Shown piece by piece: positions 23,854 to 32,435 of a DNA stretch of 64,000 nt. The stretch covers positions 216,070-280,069 of the forward strand of contig NZ_JARVKW010000004.1 in NCBI RefSeq assembly GCF_029813775.1, read 5' to 3'. How positions within the stretch are numbered: position 1 is the stretch's first letter; each line of letters starts with the position of its first letter. This DNA is from Streptomyces sp. DH24. Lineage in GTDB: Bacteria > Actinomycetota > Actinomycetes > Streptomycetales > Streptomycetaceae. The position numbers and the translations under genes were made by a program. The notes below the pieces were generated by a model. That model was not told the DNA's origin and searched no databases. It saw only the letters and a program-made list of their open reading frames with translations.

Positions 23854-25752
23854 GTGACGATTCTGGAGAACATCCGGGGACCACGCGACCTGAAGGCGCT
23901 GTCCGAGGCGGAACTCGGCGAACTGTCCGAGGAGATCCGGGAGTTCCTGGTGCACGCGGTGTCCAGGACCGGCGGTCACCTCGGGCCCAATCTGGGGGTG
24001 GTGGAACTCACCGTCGCCCTCCACCGGGTCTTCGAGTCGCCGGCCGACCGCATCGTGTGGGACACCGGTCACCAGAGCTATGTGCACAAGCTGCTGACGG
24101 GGCGGCAGGACTTCTCCAAGCTGCGCGGCAAGGGCGGCCTGTCCGGCTACCCGTCCCGCGAGGAGTCCGAGCACGACGTCGTCGAGAACAGCCACGCCTC
24201 GACCGCCCTCGGCTGGGCCGACGGGCTCGCCAAGGCCCGCCAGGTGCGCGGCGGTCAGGGGCACGTCGTCGCGGTGATCGGCGACGGCGCGCTGACCGGC
24301 GGCATGGCGTGGGAGGCGCTGAACAACATCGCCGCCGCCAGGGACCGGCCGCTGGTCGTCGTCGTCAACGACAACGAGCGGTCCTACGCCCCCACCATCG
24401 GCGGCCTCGCCCACCACCTCGCCGCGCTGCGCACCACCGACGGCTACGAGAGGGTGCTCGCCTGGGGCAAGGACGTCCTCCAGCGCACGCCCGTGGTGGG
24501 CAGCACCGTCTACGACGCGCTGCACGGCGCGAAGAAGGGCTTCAAGGACGCCTTCGCCCCGCAGGGCCTGTTCGAGGACCTGGGACTGAAGTACGTCGGC
24601 CCGATCGACGGGCACGACATCCGGGCCGTCGAGTCCGCGCTGCGCCGCGCGAAACGGTTCCACGGGCCCGTGCTGGTCCACGTCCTGACGGAGAAGGGCC
24701 GCGGCTACGAACCCGCCCTCGCCCACGAGGAGGACCACTTCCACACCGTCGGCGTGATGGACCCGCTCACCTGCGAGCCGCTCGCCCCGTCCGGCGGGCC
24801 GTCCTGGACCGCGGTGTTCGGCGACGAGATGGTCCGCATCGGCGCGGAACGCGACGACGTCGTGGCGATCACGGCGGCCATGCTGCACCCGGTGGGCCTG
24901 ACCGCCTTCGCGGCGCGGTTCCCGGACCGGGTGTGGGACGTCGGCATCGCCGAGCAGCACGCGGCCGTGTCCGCGGCGGGCCTGGCGACCGGTGGACTGC
25001 ACCCCGTCGTCGCCGTCTACGCCACCTTCCTCAACCGCGCCTTCGACCAGCTCCTGATGGACGTCGCCCTGCACAAGTGCGGCGTCACCTTCGTCCTGGA
25101 CCGGGCCGGCGTCACCGGCACCGACGGGCCCTCCCACAACGGCATGTGGGACATGTCGGTCCTCCAGGTCGTCCCCGGCCTCAGGATCGCCGCACCCCGC
25201 GACGCGGCCCAGCTGCGTGCCCAGCTGCGCGAGGCGGTCGCCGTCGACGACGCGCCGACCCTGGTCCGCTTCCCGAAGGAGTCGGTGGGCCCCGAGATCC
25301 CGGCGGTCGACCGGGTGGGCGGCCTCGACGTGCTGTACCGCGCACCGGACCGGCCGGAGGTGCTGCTGGTCGCCGTCGGCGTGATGGCGCCCGTCTGCCT
25401 GCGGGCCGCCGAGCTGCTGCGGGCCCGCGGCATCGGCTGCACCGTCGTGGACCCCCGCTGGGTCAAGCCCGTCGACCCGGCGCTGCCCCCGCTGGCCGCC
25501 GCGCACCGCCTGGTGGCCGTCGTGGAGGACAACAGCCGGGCGGCCGGGGTGGGCGCGGCGGTGGCGCTGGCCCTGGGAGATGCCGAAGTGGACGTCCCCG
25601 TACGGCGGTTCGGCATCCCGGAGCAGTTCCTCGCGCACGCCAAACGTGCCGAGGTGCTCGCCGACATCGGACTCACGCCCGTCGAGATCGCGGGGCGGAT
25701 CAGCGCGAGCCTCGCCGCCAAGGAAGAGCTGTCCAAGGAGCAACCGGAATGA
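23854..25752 (+). CDS. dxs: 1-Deoxy-D-xylulose-5-phosphate synthase
   Basis: This 632-residue thiamine-diphosphate enzyme makes DXP, the first step of the MEP pathway. The N-terminal [20 protein letters not shown], the ThDP block [16 protein letters not shown], the catalytic-Glu segment [14 protein letters not shown] and [15 protein letters not shown] are all clear. The GTG at 23854 follows GAAGGGGG. It sits 74 bases after hpnH, where some related clusters carry ispG; here there is none. This is probably a dedicated copy that raises C5 flux for hopanoids, with another dxs elsewhere (inference). Confidence 0.95.
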   Translation: MTILENIRGPRDLKALSEAELGELSEEIREFLVHAVSRTGGHLGPNLGVVELTVALHRVFESPADRIVWDTGHQSYVHKLLTGRQDFSKLRGKGGLSGYPSREESEHDVVENSHASTALGWADGLAKARQVRGGQGHVVAVIGDGALTGGMAWEALNNIAAARDRPLVVVVNDNERSYAPTIGGLAHHLAALRTTDGYERVLAWGKDVLQRTPVVGSTVYDALHGAKKGFKDAFAPQGLFEDLGLKYVGPIDGHDIRAVESALRRAKRFHGPVLVHVLTEKGRGYEPALAHEEDHFHTVGVMDPLTCEPLAPSGGPSWTAVFGDEMVRIGAERDDVVAITAAMLHPVGLTAFAARFPDRVWDVGIAEQHAAVSAAGLATGGLHPVVAVYATFLNRAFDQLLMDVALHKCGVTFVLDRAGVTGTDGPSHNGMWDMSVLQVVPGLRIAAPRDAAQLRAQLREAVAVDDAPTLVRFPKESVGPEIPAVDRVGGLDVLYRAPDRPEVLLVAVGVMAPVCLRAAELLRARGIGCTVVDPRWVKPVDPALPPLAAAHRLVAVVEDNSRAAGVGAAVALALGDAEVDVPVRRFGIPEQFLAHAKRAEVLADIGLTPVEIAGRISASLAAKEELSKEQPE

Positions 25753-27167
25753 CAACCGCGGAATCCGCGTCGCCGTCGTCGCCGCAGGCCGGGGAGTTCG
25801 ACCTCGGCGCGCTGCTGGCCGAACGCGGAGCCGAGCGCTACGAGCTGCACACCAGGTACCTCAACCACCAGCTCCCGCGCATGCTGCACACCATCGGCTT
25901 CGACAAGGTCTACGAGCGTGCCGAGGGCGCCTACTTCTGGGACGCCGACGGCAACGACTACCTGGACATGCTCGCCGGGTTCGGGGTGATGGGCCTGGGC
26001 CGCCACCACCCCGTGGTCCGCAAGGCGCTGCACGACGTCCTCGACCTGGACCTCGCCGACCTCACCCGCTTCGACTGCCAGCCGCTGCCCGGACTGCTGG
26101 CCGAACGGCTGCTCAGGCACAGCCCGCACCTGGACCGGGTGTTCTTCGGCAACAGCGGCACGGAGGCCGTCGAGGGCGCGCTGAAGTTCGCCCGCTGTGC
26201 CACCGGCAGGCCGCGCGTCCTGTACTGCGAGCACGCCTTCCACGGCCTGACCACCGGCTCCCTCTCGGTGAACGGCGAGGACGGCTTCCGGGACGGCTTC
26301 GGCCCGCTGCTGCCCGACACGGCCGTACCCCTCGGCGATCTCGACGCCCTGGCACGGGAGTTGCGCAAGGGAGACGTCGCCGCACTGGTCGTGGAGCCGA
26401 TCCAGGGCAAGGGCGTGCACGAGGCACCGCCCGGCTATCTGCGCGCCGCGCAGGAACTGCTGCACCGGCACAAGGCGCTCCTCATCGCCGACGAGGTGCA
26501 GACCGGCCTCGGCCGCACCGGCGACTTCTACGCCTACCAGCACGAGGCGGGCGTCGAGCCGGACCTGGTGTGCGTGGCGAAGGCGCTGTCCGGCGGCTAC
26601 GTGCCCGTCGGCGCCACCCTCGGCAAGGACTGGATCTTCAAGAAGGTCTACTCCTCGATGGACCGCGTGCTGGTCCACTCGGCGAGCTTCGGAGCCAACG
26701 CGCAGGCCATGGCGGCGGGCCTCGCGGTGCTGTCCGTGCTGGAGAACGAACAGATCGTGGCGGGCGTCCGCAGCACCGGCGAGCTGCTGAGATCGCGGCT
26801 GGCCGCGCTCGTCGGCCAGTACGAGCTGCTCGCCGACGTCCGCGGCCGGGGCCTGATGATCGGCATCGAGTTCGGCAGGCCGCGGTCGCTGAAGCTGCGC
26901 AGCCGGTGGGCCATGCTCCAGGCCGCCCGCAGGGGACTGTTCGCGCAGATGGTGGTGGTGCCGCTGCTCCAGCGGCACCGCATCCTCACCCAGGTCTCCG
27001 GGGACCACATGGAGGTCATCAAGCTGATCCCGCCGCTGATCATCGGTGAGCGGGAGGTGGACCGTTTCGTCGACGCCTTCACCGCCGTGCTGGACGACGC
27101 GCACAGTGGCGGGCTGATCTGGGACTTCGGCAGGACGCTGGTGAAGCAGGCGATCGCCAACCGCTGA
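25749..27167 (+). CDS. hpnO: HpnO-type class III aminotransferase
   Basis: This 472-residue PLP enzyme of the ornithine/acetylornithine aminotransferase fold has [18 protein letters not shown], the PLP-contacting [15 protein letters not shown] and the Schiff-base lysine segment [15 protein letters not shown]. In hopanoid clusters this type is assigned the conversion of the ribosyl-derived side chain to aminobacteriohopanetriol. The ATG at 25749 overlaps the dxs stop. It is the last gene of the operon; a G/C-rich repeat (GGCCCTGGGCAGGC twice) follows in the 139-base gap. Confidence 0.87.
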   Translation: MTTAESASPSSPQAGEFDLGALLAERGAERYELHTRYLNHQLPRMLHTIGFDKVYERAEGAYFWDADGNDYLDMLAGFGVMGLGRHHPVVRKALHDVLDLDLADLTRFDCQPLPGLLAERLLRHSPHLDRVFFGNSGTEAVEGALKFARCATGRPRVLYCEHAFHGLTTGSLSVNGEDGFRDGFGPLLPDTAVPLGDLDALARELRKGDVAALVVEPIQGKGVHEAPPGYLRAAQELLHRHKALLIADEVQTGLGRTGDFYAYQHEAGVEPDLVCVAKALSGGYVPVGATLGKDWIFKKVYSSMDRVLVHSASFGANAQAMAAGLAVLSVLENEQIVAGVRSTGELLRSRLAALVGQYELLADVRGRGLMIGIEFGRPRSLKLRSRWAMLQAARRGLFAQMVVVPLLQRHRILTQVSGDHMEVIKLIPPLIIGEREVDRFVDAFTAVLDDAHSGGLIWDFGRTLVKQAIANR

Positions 27168-27251
27168 CGGCCGCTCGACGCCGGCGCTCTCCCGCGGCCC
27201 TGGGCAGGCCGCCGGGCCGGCCGGCCCTGGGCAGGCGGCCGAGCCGGGTCT

Positions 27252-27286
27252 TTGCCTTGGAGGCAAGAAATTTGCCCGTGAGGCAA
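27252..27286. promoter_or_regulatory. Twin operator: two TTGCC...GGCAA palindromes 20 bases apart
   Basis: TTGCCTTGGAGGCAA (27252-27266) and TTGCCCGTGAGGCAA (27272-27286) are two palindromes with the same arms and an exact 20-base register, two helical turns. They lie 20 bases before the start of the XRE/cupin regulator. They are the natural autoregulatory target of that protein and could also read through to the neighbouring peptide gene. Confidence 0.7.
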
Positions 27287-27306
27287 CGGTCGGGCTGAAT
27301 GGGCCC

Positions 27307-27930
27307 ATGAGCTCGCCCGAGTCCGACCCGTCCGCCGGGCCGCCCGAGGCGGGGCCGCTCGTCGCGCCCCGGCTCCGCGCCCTGCGCCGCCGCGCGGGCC
27401 TCACCCTGGAGGCCGCGGCCCGCGCCGCCGCCCTGTCGCCCGCCCACCTGTCCCGGCTGGAGACCGGGCAGCGCCAGCCGTCGCTGCCGATGCTGCTGGC
27501 TCTCGCCCGCACCTACGGTACGACGGTCTCCGAGCTGCTCGGCGAGCGGGCCGCCGACCGGGAGGCCGTCGTGCGTGCCGCCGACATGGAACCCACGGCG
27601 GCGGGTGGCTGGACGTACTGGCAGGCCGGTGCGCCCGGACGCGGCATGCAGGCCCTGCGGGTCAGCGTGCCGTACGGGGCGCAGGGCGACATCGTGCGGG
27701 TCCACCCCGGCGAGGAATGGCTGCACGTGCTCAAGGGCCGGCTGCGGCTGCGCCTGGGGGAGACCCTGCACCGGCTCGACCCGGGGGACAGCGCGCACTT
27801 CGACTCGCTGACCCCGCACCGCATCGCCGCCGACGGCCCCGACGGTGTCGAGCTCCTCTTCGTCCACACCCTTTTGCAGAGCCCCACGGCCGCGCTGTGC
27901 CTGGGCCCGATCACCGGAGGCAGCTCATGA
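27307..27930 (+). CDS. XRE-family transcriptional regulator with cupin sensor domain
   Basis: This 207-residue regulator has an N-terminal helix-turn-helix (LRALRRRAGLTLEAAARAAA, LSPAHLSRLETGQRQPS) at about 20-80 and a C-terminal cupin barrel (about 105-195; GDIVRVHPGEEWLHVLKGRL). The ligand is unknown. ATG 27307 has no clear ribosome site, but twin palindromes 20 bases upstream suggest tight self-control. It overlaps the DUF6126 gene by ATGA. Its position right after the hopanoid operon makes it a candidate regulator of that operon, though its operator repeat was not seen upstream of hpnC. Confidence 0.88.
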   Translation: MSSPESDPSAGPPEAGPLVAPRLRALRRRAGLTLEAAARAAALSPAHLSRLETGQRQPSLPMLLALARTYGTTVSELLGERAADREAVVRAADMEPTAAGGWTYWQAGAPGRGMQALRVSVPYGAQGDIVRVHPGEEWLHVLKGRLRLRLGETLHRLDPGDSAHFDSLTPHRIAADGPDGVELLFVHTLLQSPTAALCLGPITGGSS

Positions 27931-28046
27931 GCGACATCGAGGAGAAGTTCCCGCGTGCCCTGTGGGTCCGGCTGATCATCTACATCGCCGTGGGACACGT
28001 CTTCGCGGCGTTCGTCTGGCTCCTCTTCGAGGTCGGCGCCAAGTAG
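27927..28046 (+). CDS. DUF6126 single-span membrane peptide
   Basis: This 39-residue protein has a polar N-terminus (MSDIEEKFPRALW) and one hydrophobic helix (VRLIIYIAVGHVFAAFVWLL). It matches the DUF6126 pattern that often follows XRE/cupin regulators in Streptomyces. The ATG at 27927 overlaps the regulator stop with ATGA, which supports translation. The function is unknown; a membrane partner or small regulatory peptide is possible. Confidence 0.82.
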   Translation: MSDIEEKFPRALWVRLIIYIAVGHVFAAFVWLLFEVGAK

Positions 28047-28082
28047 GGCGCGCGGCGCCGGGGCGCCGACCCCGGGCGGACG

Positions 28083-28880
28083 TCAGTCAAGCAGCCGTTC
28101 CCGCAGGCGCTCCCGGGTCTCGGGGGTGATCCCGAGGCCCTGCTCCAGGTAGGCCGGCACGCCGCCCCACGTCTCGTCGATGGTCTCGAAGGCCGCGGCC
28201 AGGTACTCGGCGCGCGCGTCGAACAGGGGGTCGAGCAGCTCCATGACCTCGGGGGAGTAGGCCGAGGCCGACGTGCTGCTGCGGTGCACCTTGTAGCGGC
28301 GGTGCTTGGCGTTCGACTTCAGGTAGTCCTCGACGATCGCGTCCCGCTCGACGCCGACGGCCAGCAGCGTCACCGCGACGGACAGGCCCGCGCGGTCCTT
28401 GCCCGCCGCGCAGTGCATCAGGGCCGGGACGCTGTCCTCGGCGAGCGAGCGCAGCACCCGGGAGTGCTCCGCGGTGCGCTCCTTGATGATCATCCGGTAC
28501 GAGGCGATCATCCGGTTCGCGCCCTTGCCGTCCGCGAGGATCGCGCGCAGCTGGTCCAGGTCGCCGTCCCGCACCATCTTCCAGAACTCGGCGCCGTCGG
28601 CCGGGTCGCTCAGCGGCAGGTTCAGATTGCGCACGCCCGGCAGCTCGACGTCCGGGCCCTCCAGCTTCTGGTCGGCCGCGTTGCGGAAGTCGAAGATCGT
28701 GTGCAGGCCGAGGGAAGAGAGGAAGGCGGCGTCGTCCTCCGTCGCGTGCGCGAGGTGGCCGCTGCGGAACAGCACGCCGTGGCGCACCCGGCGGCCGTCC
28801 ACGGTCGGCAGTCCACCGACGTCACGGAAGTTGCGCACTCCGGCCAGCTCGGGCTCGGTCGACGGGACCTGCTGCGTCAC
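28083..28880 (-). CDS. Tyrosine-type protein phosphatase
   Basis: This 265-residue phosphatase belongs to the bacterial dual-specificity/tyrosine family (Y_phosphatase3). The signature loop HCAAGKDRAGLSVA gives the C-x5-R active site, and the N-terminal NFRDVGGLPTVDGRRV is characteristic of the group. Members act on phosphotyrosine, phosphoserine or phosphoinositides; the substrate is unknown. The GTG at 28880 follows GGGAGGAG. It is convergent with the regulator/DUF6126 pair. Confidence 0.88.
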   Translation of the reverse strand: MTQQVPSTEPELAGVRNFRDVGGLPTVDGRRVRHGVLFRSGHLAHATEDDAAFLSSLGLHTIFDFRNAADQKLEGPDVELPGVRNLNLPLSDPADGAEFWKMVRDGDLDQLRAILADGKGANRMIASYRMIIKERTAEHSRVLRSLAEDSVPALMHCAAGKDRAGLSVAVTLLAVGVERDAIVEDYLKSNAKHRRYKVHRSSTSASAYSPEVMELLDPLFDARAEYLAAAFETIDETWGGVPAYLEQGLGITPETRERLRERLLD

Positions 28881-29322
28881 GAGGGCTCCTCCCACTCGGC
28901 CCCGCCGGCGCGGCTCACCGACGGGCACACGGTCGACGATACGACACGCCTGCCAGGCGATATGAGAGGGACGGATCCACGCGGTGAGCGGCAAACGCGA
29001 TGAAAACGGGCGCTGTTTTTTCGGTGGCGCCCTTTGTCGTTCGGTGGGCCTTTCGTCCGAATCGACCGTTTAGGTATAACGCGCCCCGGTAGCAAGGGAG
29101 ATGGGGTGCGACGCGTGAGCAGCGTCATATTCGTGACGATCCGCTGTCGCCATGTTCACGTAATTCAGGCGCATTTCCAGGGAATTGCAGGAGGGCTAAA
29201 GATCCTTAATCCACGCTCGGTGACCGGAAAAGTCACGAACACCCGCCGGAAAAGCGCGGGAAGGCAATCCCGGGCTTGTCCCTGCGCCGCCCGGTCGCTT
29301 AGGTTCGCCACCGATCCGGACG
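28881..29322 (+). other. Intergenic leader region upstream of the riboswitch
   Basis: This 442-base stretch is less GC-rich than its surroundings. A possible promoter is TTCGTC (29052) and TATAAC (29075) with a 17-base spacer. A GGAGGGCTAAAGATCC segment near 29189 precedes the riboswitch. A frame opened by GTG near 29115 has no family resemblance and I do not call it. Confidence 0.4.
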
Positions 29323-29502
29323 GACGCCTAATCCTGCCGCCGCCCGGAAGCCCGCACACACTCTGACCCGTGTACGGCAGGAGCGGGGGACCCACAGGTA
29401 ACACCGCCTGTTCCGGTCTCCGGAAGAGGCTCGGGGTGAAGCCGCGCAGCAACGCGGCCGGGCATCTCCAGTCCGAACCCGACAGCTCACCTCGTAGGCG
29501 CC
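29323..29502 (+). promoter_or_regulatory. Cyclic-di-AMP riboswitch (ydaO/yuaA type)
   Basis: The leader of the M23 peptidase gene carries conserved ydaO-type elements in order: GGCAGGAGCGGGGGACCCAC, GGGGTGAAGCCGC, CGGCCGGGCATCTCCAG, TCCGAACCCGACAGCTCACC and TCGTAGGCG. Closing bases CGCCTA (29325-29330) pair with TAGGCG (29495-29500). In actinomycetes this class sits upstream of cell-wall hydrolase genes and usually switches expression off when c-di-AMP is high. The ribosome site GGAGAGG follows directly, at 29502. Exact boundaries are approximate. Confidence 0.88.
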
Positions 29503-29517
29503 GGAGAGGAATTCACC

Positions 29518-30483
29518 ATGCCCGCGAAGGGTAAGCACCGCCGTACGAAGTCCCAGCGTTTCACCCGATCGATCGCCGTCGCCGGAACCGGCGGCGCCGC
29601 ACTCGCCCTTCCGCTTCTCGGGGCCACCGGCGCCAACGCCGCCCCCGCGCAGCCGGTTTCGGAAAAGGCCGTCCAGTCCCTGCCGGTGGCGCAGAACAAG
29701 GCCCCCGAGAAGAGCGCCGCGAAGAACTCGGCCCCGCGGACCTACACCGTGAAGGGCGGCGACTACCTCTCGAAGATCGCCGACGAGCAGAATGTCAGCG
29801 GTGGCTGGAAGAAGCTGTACGAGGACAACCGCGAGGCCGTCGGCAGCGACCCGTCGCTGATCCACCCCGGCCTGAAGCTGTCCCTCGGCAAGAAGGCCAC
29901 GACGAGCACCGCCAAGCCGTCGACGGAGTCCTCCTCATCCGGTAAGTCCGACTCATCCCGTTCGTCCGCGTCGGAGTCCCCGGCCTCGAAGTCGTCGTCT
30001 TCGTCTTCGTCGTCTTCGTCGTCTTCGTCCTCCTCGGACGACACCGCGTCGACGGCCGCGCAGTCCTCCGGCTCCGGCTTCACGCTGCCGGTGTCCGGCT
30101 CCGGTGTCGGCACCGCCTACAAGGTCGCCGGCAGCATGTGGTCCAGCGGCTACCACACCGGCGTCGACTTCGTCGTCCCGACCGGCACGTCGCTGAAGGC
30201 CGTCGGCGCCGGCACCGTCGTCTCCGCGGGCTGGGCCGGCGCGTACGGCAACCAGGTCGTCATCAAGCTGAGCGACGGCTACTACGCCCAGTACGCCCAC
30301 CTGTCCTCGCTGTCCGTCTCGGCCGGCCAGGCCGTGACCGCGGGCCAGCAGGTCGGCCTCTCCGGCTCGACCGGCAACTCGACCGGGCCGCACCTGCACT
30401 TCGAGATCCGCACCACGCCGGACTACGGCTCGGACGTGGACCCGATGGCGTACCTGCGCTCGCACGGAGCTTCCGGCGCCTGA
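29518..30483 (+). CDS. Secreted LysM/M23 peptidoglycan endopeptidase
   Basis: This 321-residue secreted protein has a signal peptide (basic start, hydrophobic AVAGTGGAALALPLLGATGA, cleavage near ANA-AP), a LysM domain (about 74-122, YTVKGGDYLSKIADEQNV), a Ser-rich linker (about 130-190) and a C-terminal LytM/M23 zinc peptidase. The metal motifs are HTGVDF and HLHFE, with the extra family block YAQYAHLSSLSV. It cleaves peptide cross-links in the wall. The linker DNA is a run of serine codons. ATG 29518 follows GGAGAGGAATTCACC, after the riboswitch. Confidence 0.93.
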   Translation: MPAKGKHRRTKSQRFTRSIAVAGTGGAALALPLLGATGANAAPAQPVSEKAVQSLPVAQNKAPEKSAAKNSAPRTYTVKGGDYLSKIADEQNVSGGWKKLYEDNREAVGSDPSLIHPGLKLSLGKKATTSTAKPSTESSSSGKSDSSRSSASESPASKSSSSSSSSSSSSSSSDDTASTAAQSSGSGFTLPVSGSGVGTAYKVAGSMWSSGYHTGVDFVVPTGTSLKAVGAGTVVSAGWAGAYGNQVVIKLSDGYYAQYAHLSSLSVSAGQAVTAGQQVGLSGSTGNSTGPHLHFEIRTTPDYGSDVDPMAYLRSHGASGA

Positions 30484-30513
30484 CGCCTCGCGCGACCACC
30501 CGCCCGACACGCT

Positions 30514-30553
30514 GCCGAAGGCCGGACCCCGATCCCCGGGTCCGGCCTTCGGC
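30514..30553 (+). terminator. Terminator hairpin after the M23 peptidase gene
   Basis: GCCGAAGGCCGGACCC pairs perfectly with GGGTCCGGCCTTCGGC across an 8-base loop, giving a 16-base-pair stem beginning 31 bases after the stop codon. Confidence 0.88.
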
Positions 30554-30691
30554 ATGCCCGGGTATGGGGCGCGCGGACCGGCCCTGTCTATTCCTGAGTT
30601 GGCCAACACTTCAGGCGTGGCTTATCTCACCGCCCGTCAACCCCTGCCTACGGTCGCGTAGGTCACATTCGGGGGTGAATCATGGATCGAT

Positions 30692-31510
30692 GTGGCAGAC
30701 GATTCGAAGAGTGACAGCAGATCAGTGATCGGGTCGTACGTGGCGGTGGGGGACAGCTTCACCGAGGGCGTGGGCGACCCCGGCCCCGACGGGGCGTTCG
30801 TCGGCTGGGCGGACCGCTTCGCGGTACTGCTCGCGGACCGGCGGCCCGAGGGCGACTTCCAGTACACGAACCTCGCCGTGCGCGGAAAGCTGCTCGACCA
30901 GATCGTGGCGGACCAGCTCCCCAGGGCCGTCGAACTCGCCCCGGACCTGGTCTCGTTCTGCGCCGGGGGCAACGACATCCTGCGGCCCGGCACCGACCCC
31001 GACGAGGTGGCCGAGCGGTTCGAGCGGGCGGTCGCCGCGCTGGCGGCCGTAGCGGGCACCGTGATGGTGACGACCGGCTTCGACACCCGGACCATGCCCG
31101 TGCTCAAGCACCTGCGCGGCAAGATCGCCACCTACAACGGTCACGTCCGGGCCGTCGCCGACCGGTACGGCTGCCCGGTGCTCGACCTGTGGTCCCTGAA
31201 ATCCGTCCAGGACCGCAGGGCGTGGGACGCCGACCGGCTGCACCTCTCCCCGGAGGGGCACACACGCGTGGCGCTGCGCGCGGGTCAGGTCCTCGGCCTG
31301 GAGATCCCGGCCGACCCGGAACAGCCCTGGCCGCCACTGCCGCCGCGCGGCACGCTGGAGGTGCGGCGCGACGACGTGCACTGGGCACGCCAGTACCTGG
31401 TGCCGTGGATCGGGCGCCGGCTGCGCGGCGAGTCCTCGGGGGACCATGTGACGGCCAAGGGGGCGCTGTCGCCGGACGACATCAAGATGCGGATCGCCCC
31501 GGTGGCGTGA
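30692..31510 (+). CDS. SGNH/GDSL-family hydrolase
   Basis: This 272-residue esterase-fold protein has block I YVAVGDSFTEGVGDP with the catalytic Ser, CAGGNDIL with the conserved Asn, and block V DRLHLSPEGH with the catalytic Asp and His. No signal peptide is visible, so it is probably cytoplasmic. The substrate (lipid, acyl or carbohydrate ester) is unknown. The GTG at 30692 is the likeliest start, although its spacing to GGGGGTGA is long. A 39-base tandem repeat array follows. Confidence 0.88.
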   Translation: MADDSKSDSRSVIGSYVAVGDSFTEGVGDPGPDGAFVGWADRFAVLLADRRPEGDFQYTNLAVRGKLLDQIVADQLPRAVELAPDLVSFCAGGNDILRPGTDPDEVAERFERAVAALAAVAGTVMVTTGFDTRTMPVLKHLRGKIATYNGHVRAVADRYGCPVLDLWSLKSVQDRRAWDADRLHLSPEGHTRVALRAGQVLGLEIPADPEQPWPPLPPRGTLEVRRDDVHWARQYLVPWIGRRLRGESSGDHVTAKGALSPDDIKMRIAPVA

Positions 31511-31586
31511 GAGGGCGGGCGTGAGGGGGCGGGAGGTGCGGCGGGGGACGGCCGTCCGGTGACGTCGGCAGCGCCGCCGTGCGTGC

Positions 31587-31812
31587 CTCATCGGCCCGGC
31601 ATCGGGCGCCGCGTTGGCGTGCGTCTCACCGGCCCGGTATGCGGGTGCCGCGTCGGCACGTGTCTCACCGGCTCGCCACCTCGGAGGTCGCGTCGGCGCG
31701 TGACTCACCGGCCCGGTATGCGGGCGTAGCGTCGGGGAGTGTCTCACCGGCCCGGCGCCCGGCGTACGTCGGCGCGTGACTCACCGGCGTCGCGTCGGCG
31801 CGCCTCTCACCG
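31587..31812. repeat. Degenerate tandem repeat, about 39-base period, six to seven units
   Basis: CTCACCGG-type unit starts occur at 31587, 31625, 31664, 31704, 31743, 31780 and 31806, giving steps of 38, 39, 40, 39, 37 and 26. Each unit contains CTCACCGGCCCGG, a variable middle and GCGTCGGCGCGT. The array fills the gap between the SGNH gene and the frameshifted TetR gene and reaches the latter's stop codon. There are no unique spacers, so it is not CRISPR. Confidence 0.8.
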
Positions 31813-32426
31813 CTCCGCCGCCGTCAACTCCTCGGGGGTGAGGCCCAGTTCGCGGGCGAGGGCCGCGTCGGCCCACTGCCGGGCCCGGGCCGGTGTCAGC
31901 GTGCCCGGGTAGGACGTCAGCTGGACGGCGAGGCCGTCGAGCAGGGCGGTCAGGCGCAGCGCCGCGTCGGCGGGGTCGGGCAGCGGAACTCGCCCGCGGC
32001 CACGCCCTCCGTGATGACCTCGGCGATCGCCGCCTTCCACTGCCGGTCGAGGCCGCCCGTCACGTCCCGCAGCACGGGCTCGCGCAGCGCGGCCGCCCAG
32101 CCCTCGATCCACAGCCGCCAGCCCTTGGCCTGGCCCGTCGGGGCGTACCAGCGCACGGCGGCCCGCAGCCTGCGCAGCGCCGTCGTGCGGCGGCCGAGCA
32201 GCCGGCGCAGCCGGGCGAGGTCGTCCTCGGCGGCATGCTCGAAGGCAGCGGCGACCAGCTTCTCCTTCGAGGAGAAGTGATAGAGCACGAGCGCGTTGCT
32301 CACCCCGAGCGCGGCTGCCACGTCGGCGATCCGGACGGCGACCACGCCCCGCACCTCGATCTGCTCGACGGCGGCCCGCAACATCTCGGCACGCCGCTCC
32401 GCGACGCCCAACCGCACTCTCGCCAC
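31807..32426 (-). pseudogene. TetR-family regulator with an apparent single-base frameshift
   Basis: The first 148 codons encode a TetR regulator: HTH segment VVAVRIADVAAALGVSNALV and LYHFSSKEKLVAAAFEHAAE, then a ligand domain through EGVAAGEFRCP. At about 31978-31983 homology jumps frame and continues DPADAALRLTALLDGLAVQL to a normal end, LTPEELTAAER. The span is 620 bases, one short of a full frame, so one base appears missing in a C/G run. In the unshifted frame the protein ends early at 31950. It may be an assembly error or a true mutation. GTG 32426 follows AGGGTGA. A downstream tandem repeat touches its stop. Confidence 0.8.
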
Positions 32427-32435
32427 GGCGTCACC

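Noticed and set aside
29115..29366. Short plus-strand frame before the riboswitch
   Set aside because: Its product has no family resemblance, and its 3' part overlaps conserved riboswitch sequence that explains the conservation.
31587..31812. Possible CRISPR array
   Set aside because: Units are contiguous and degenerate with no unique spacers, and there are no cas genes nearby.
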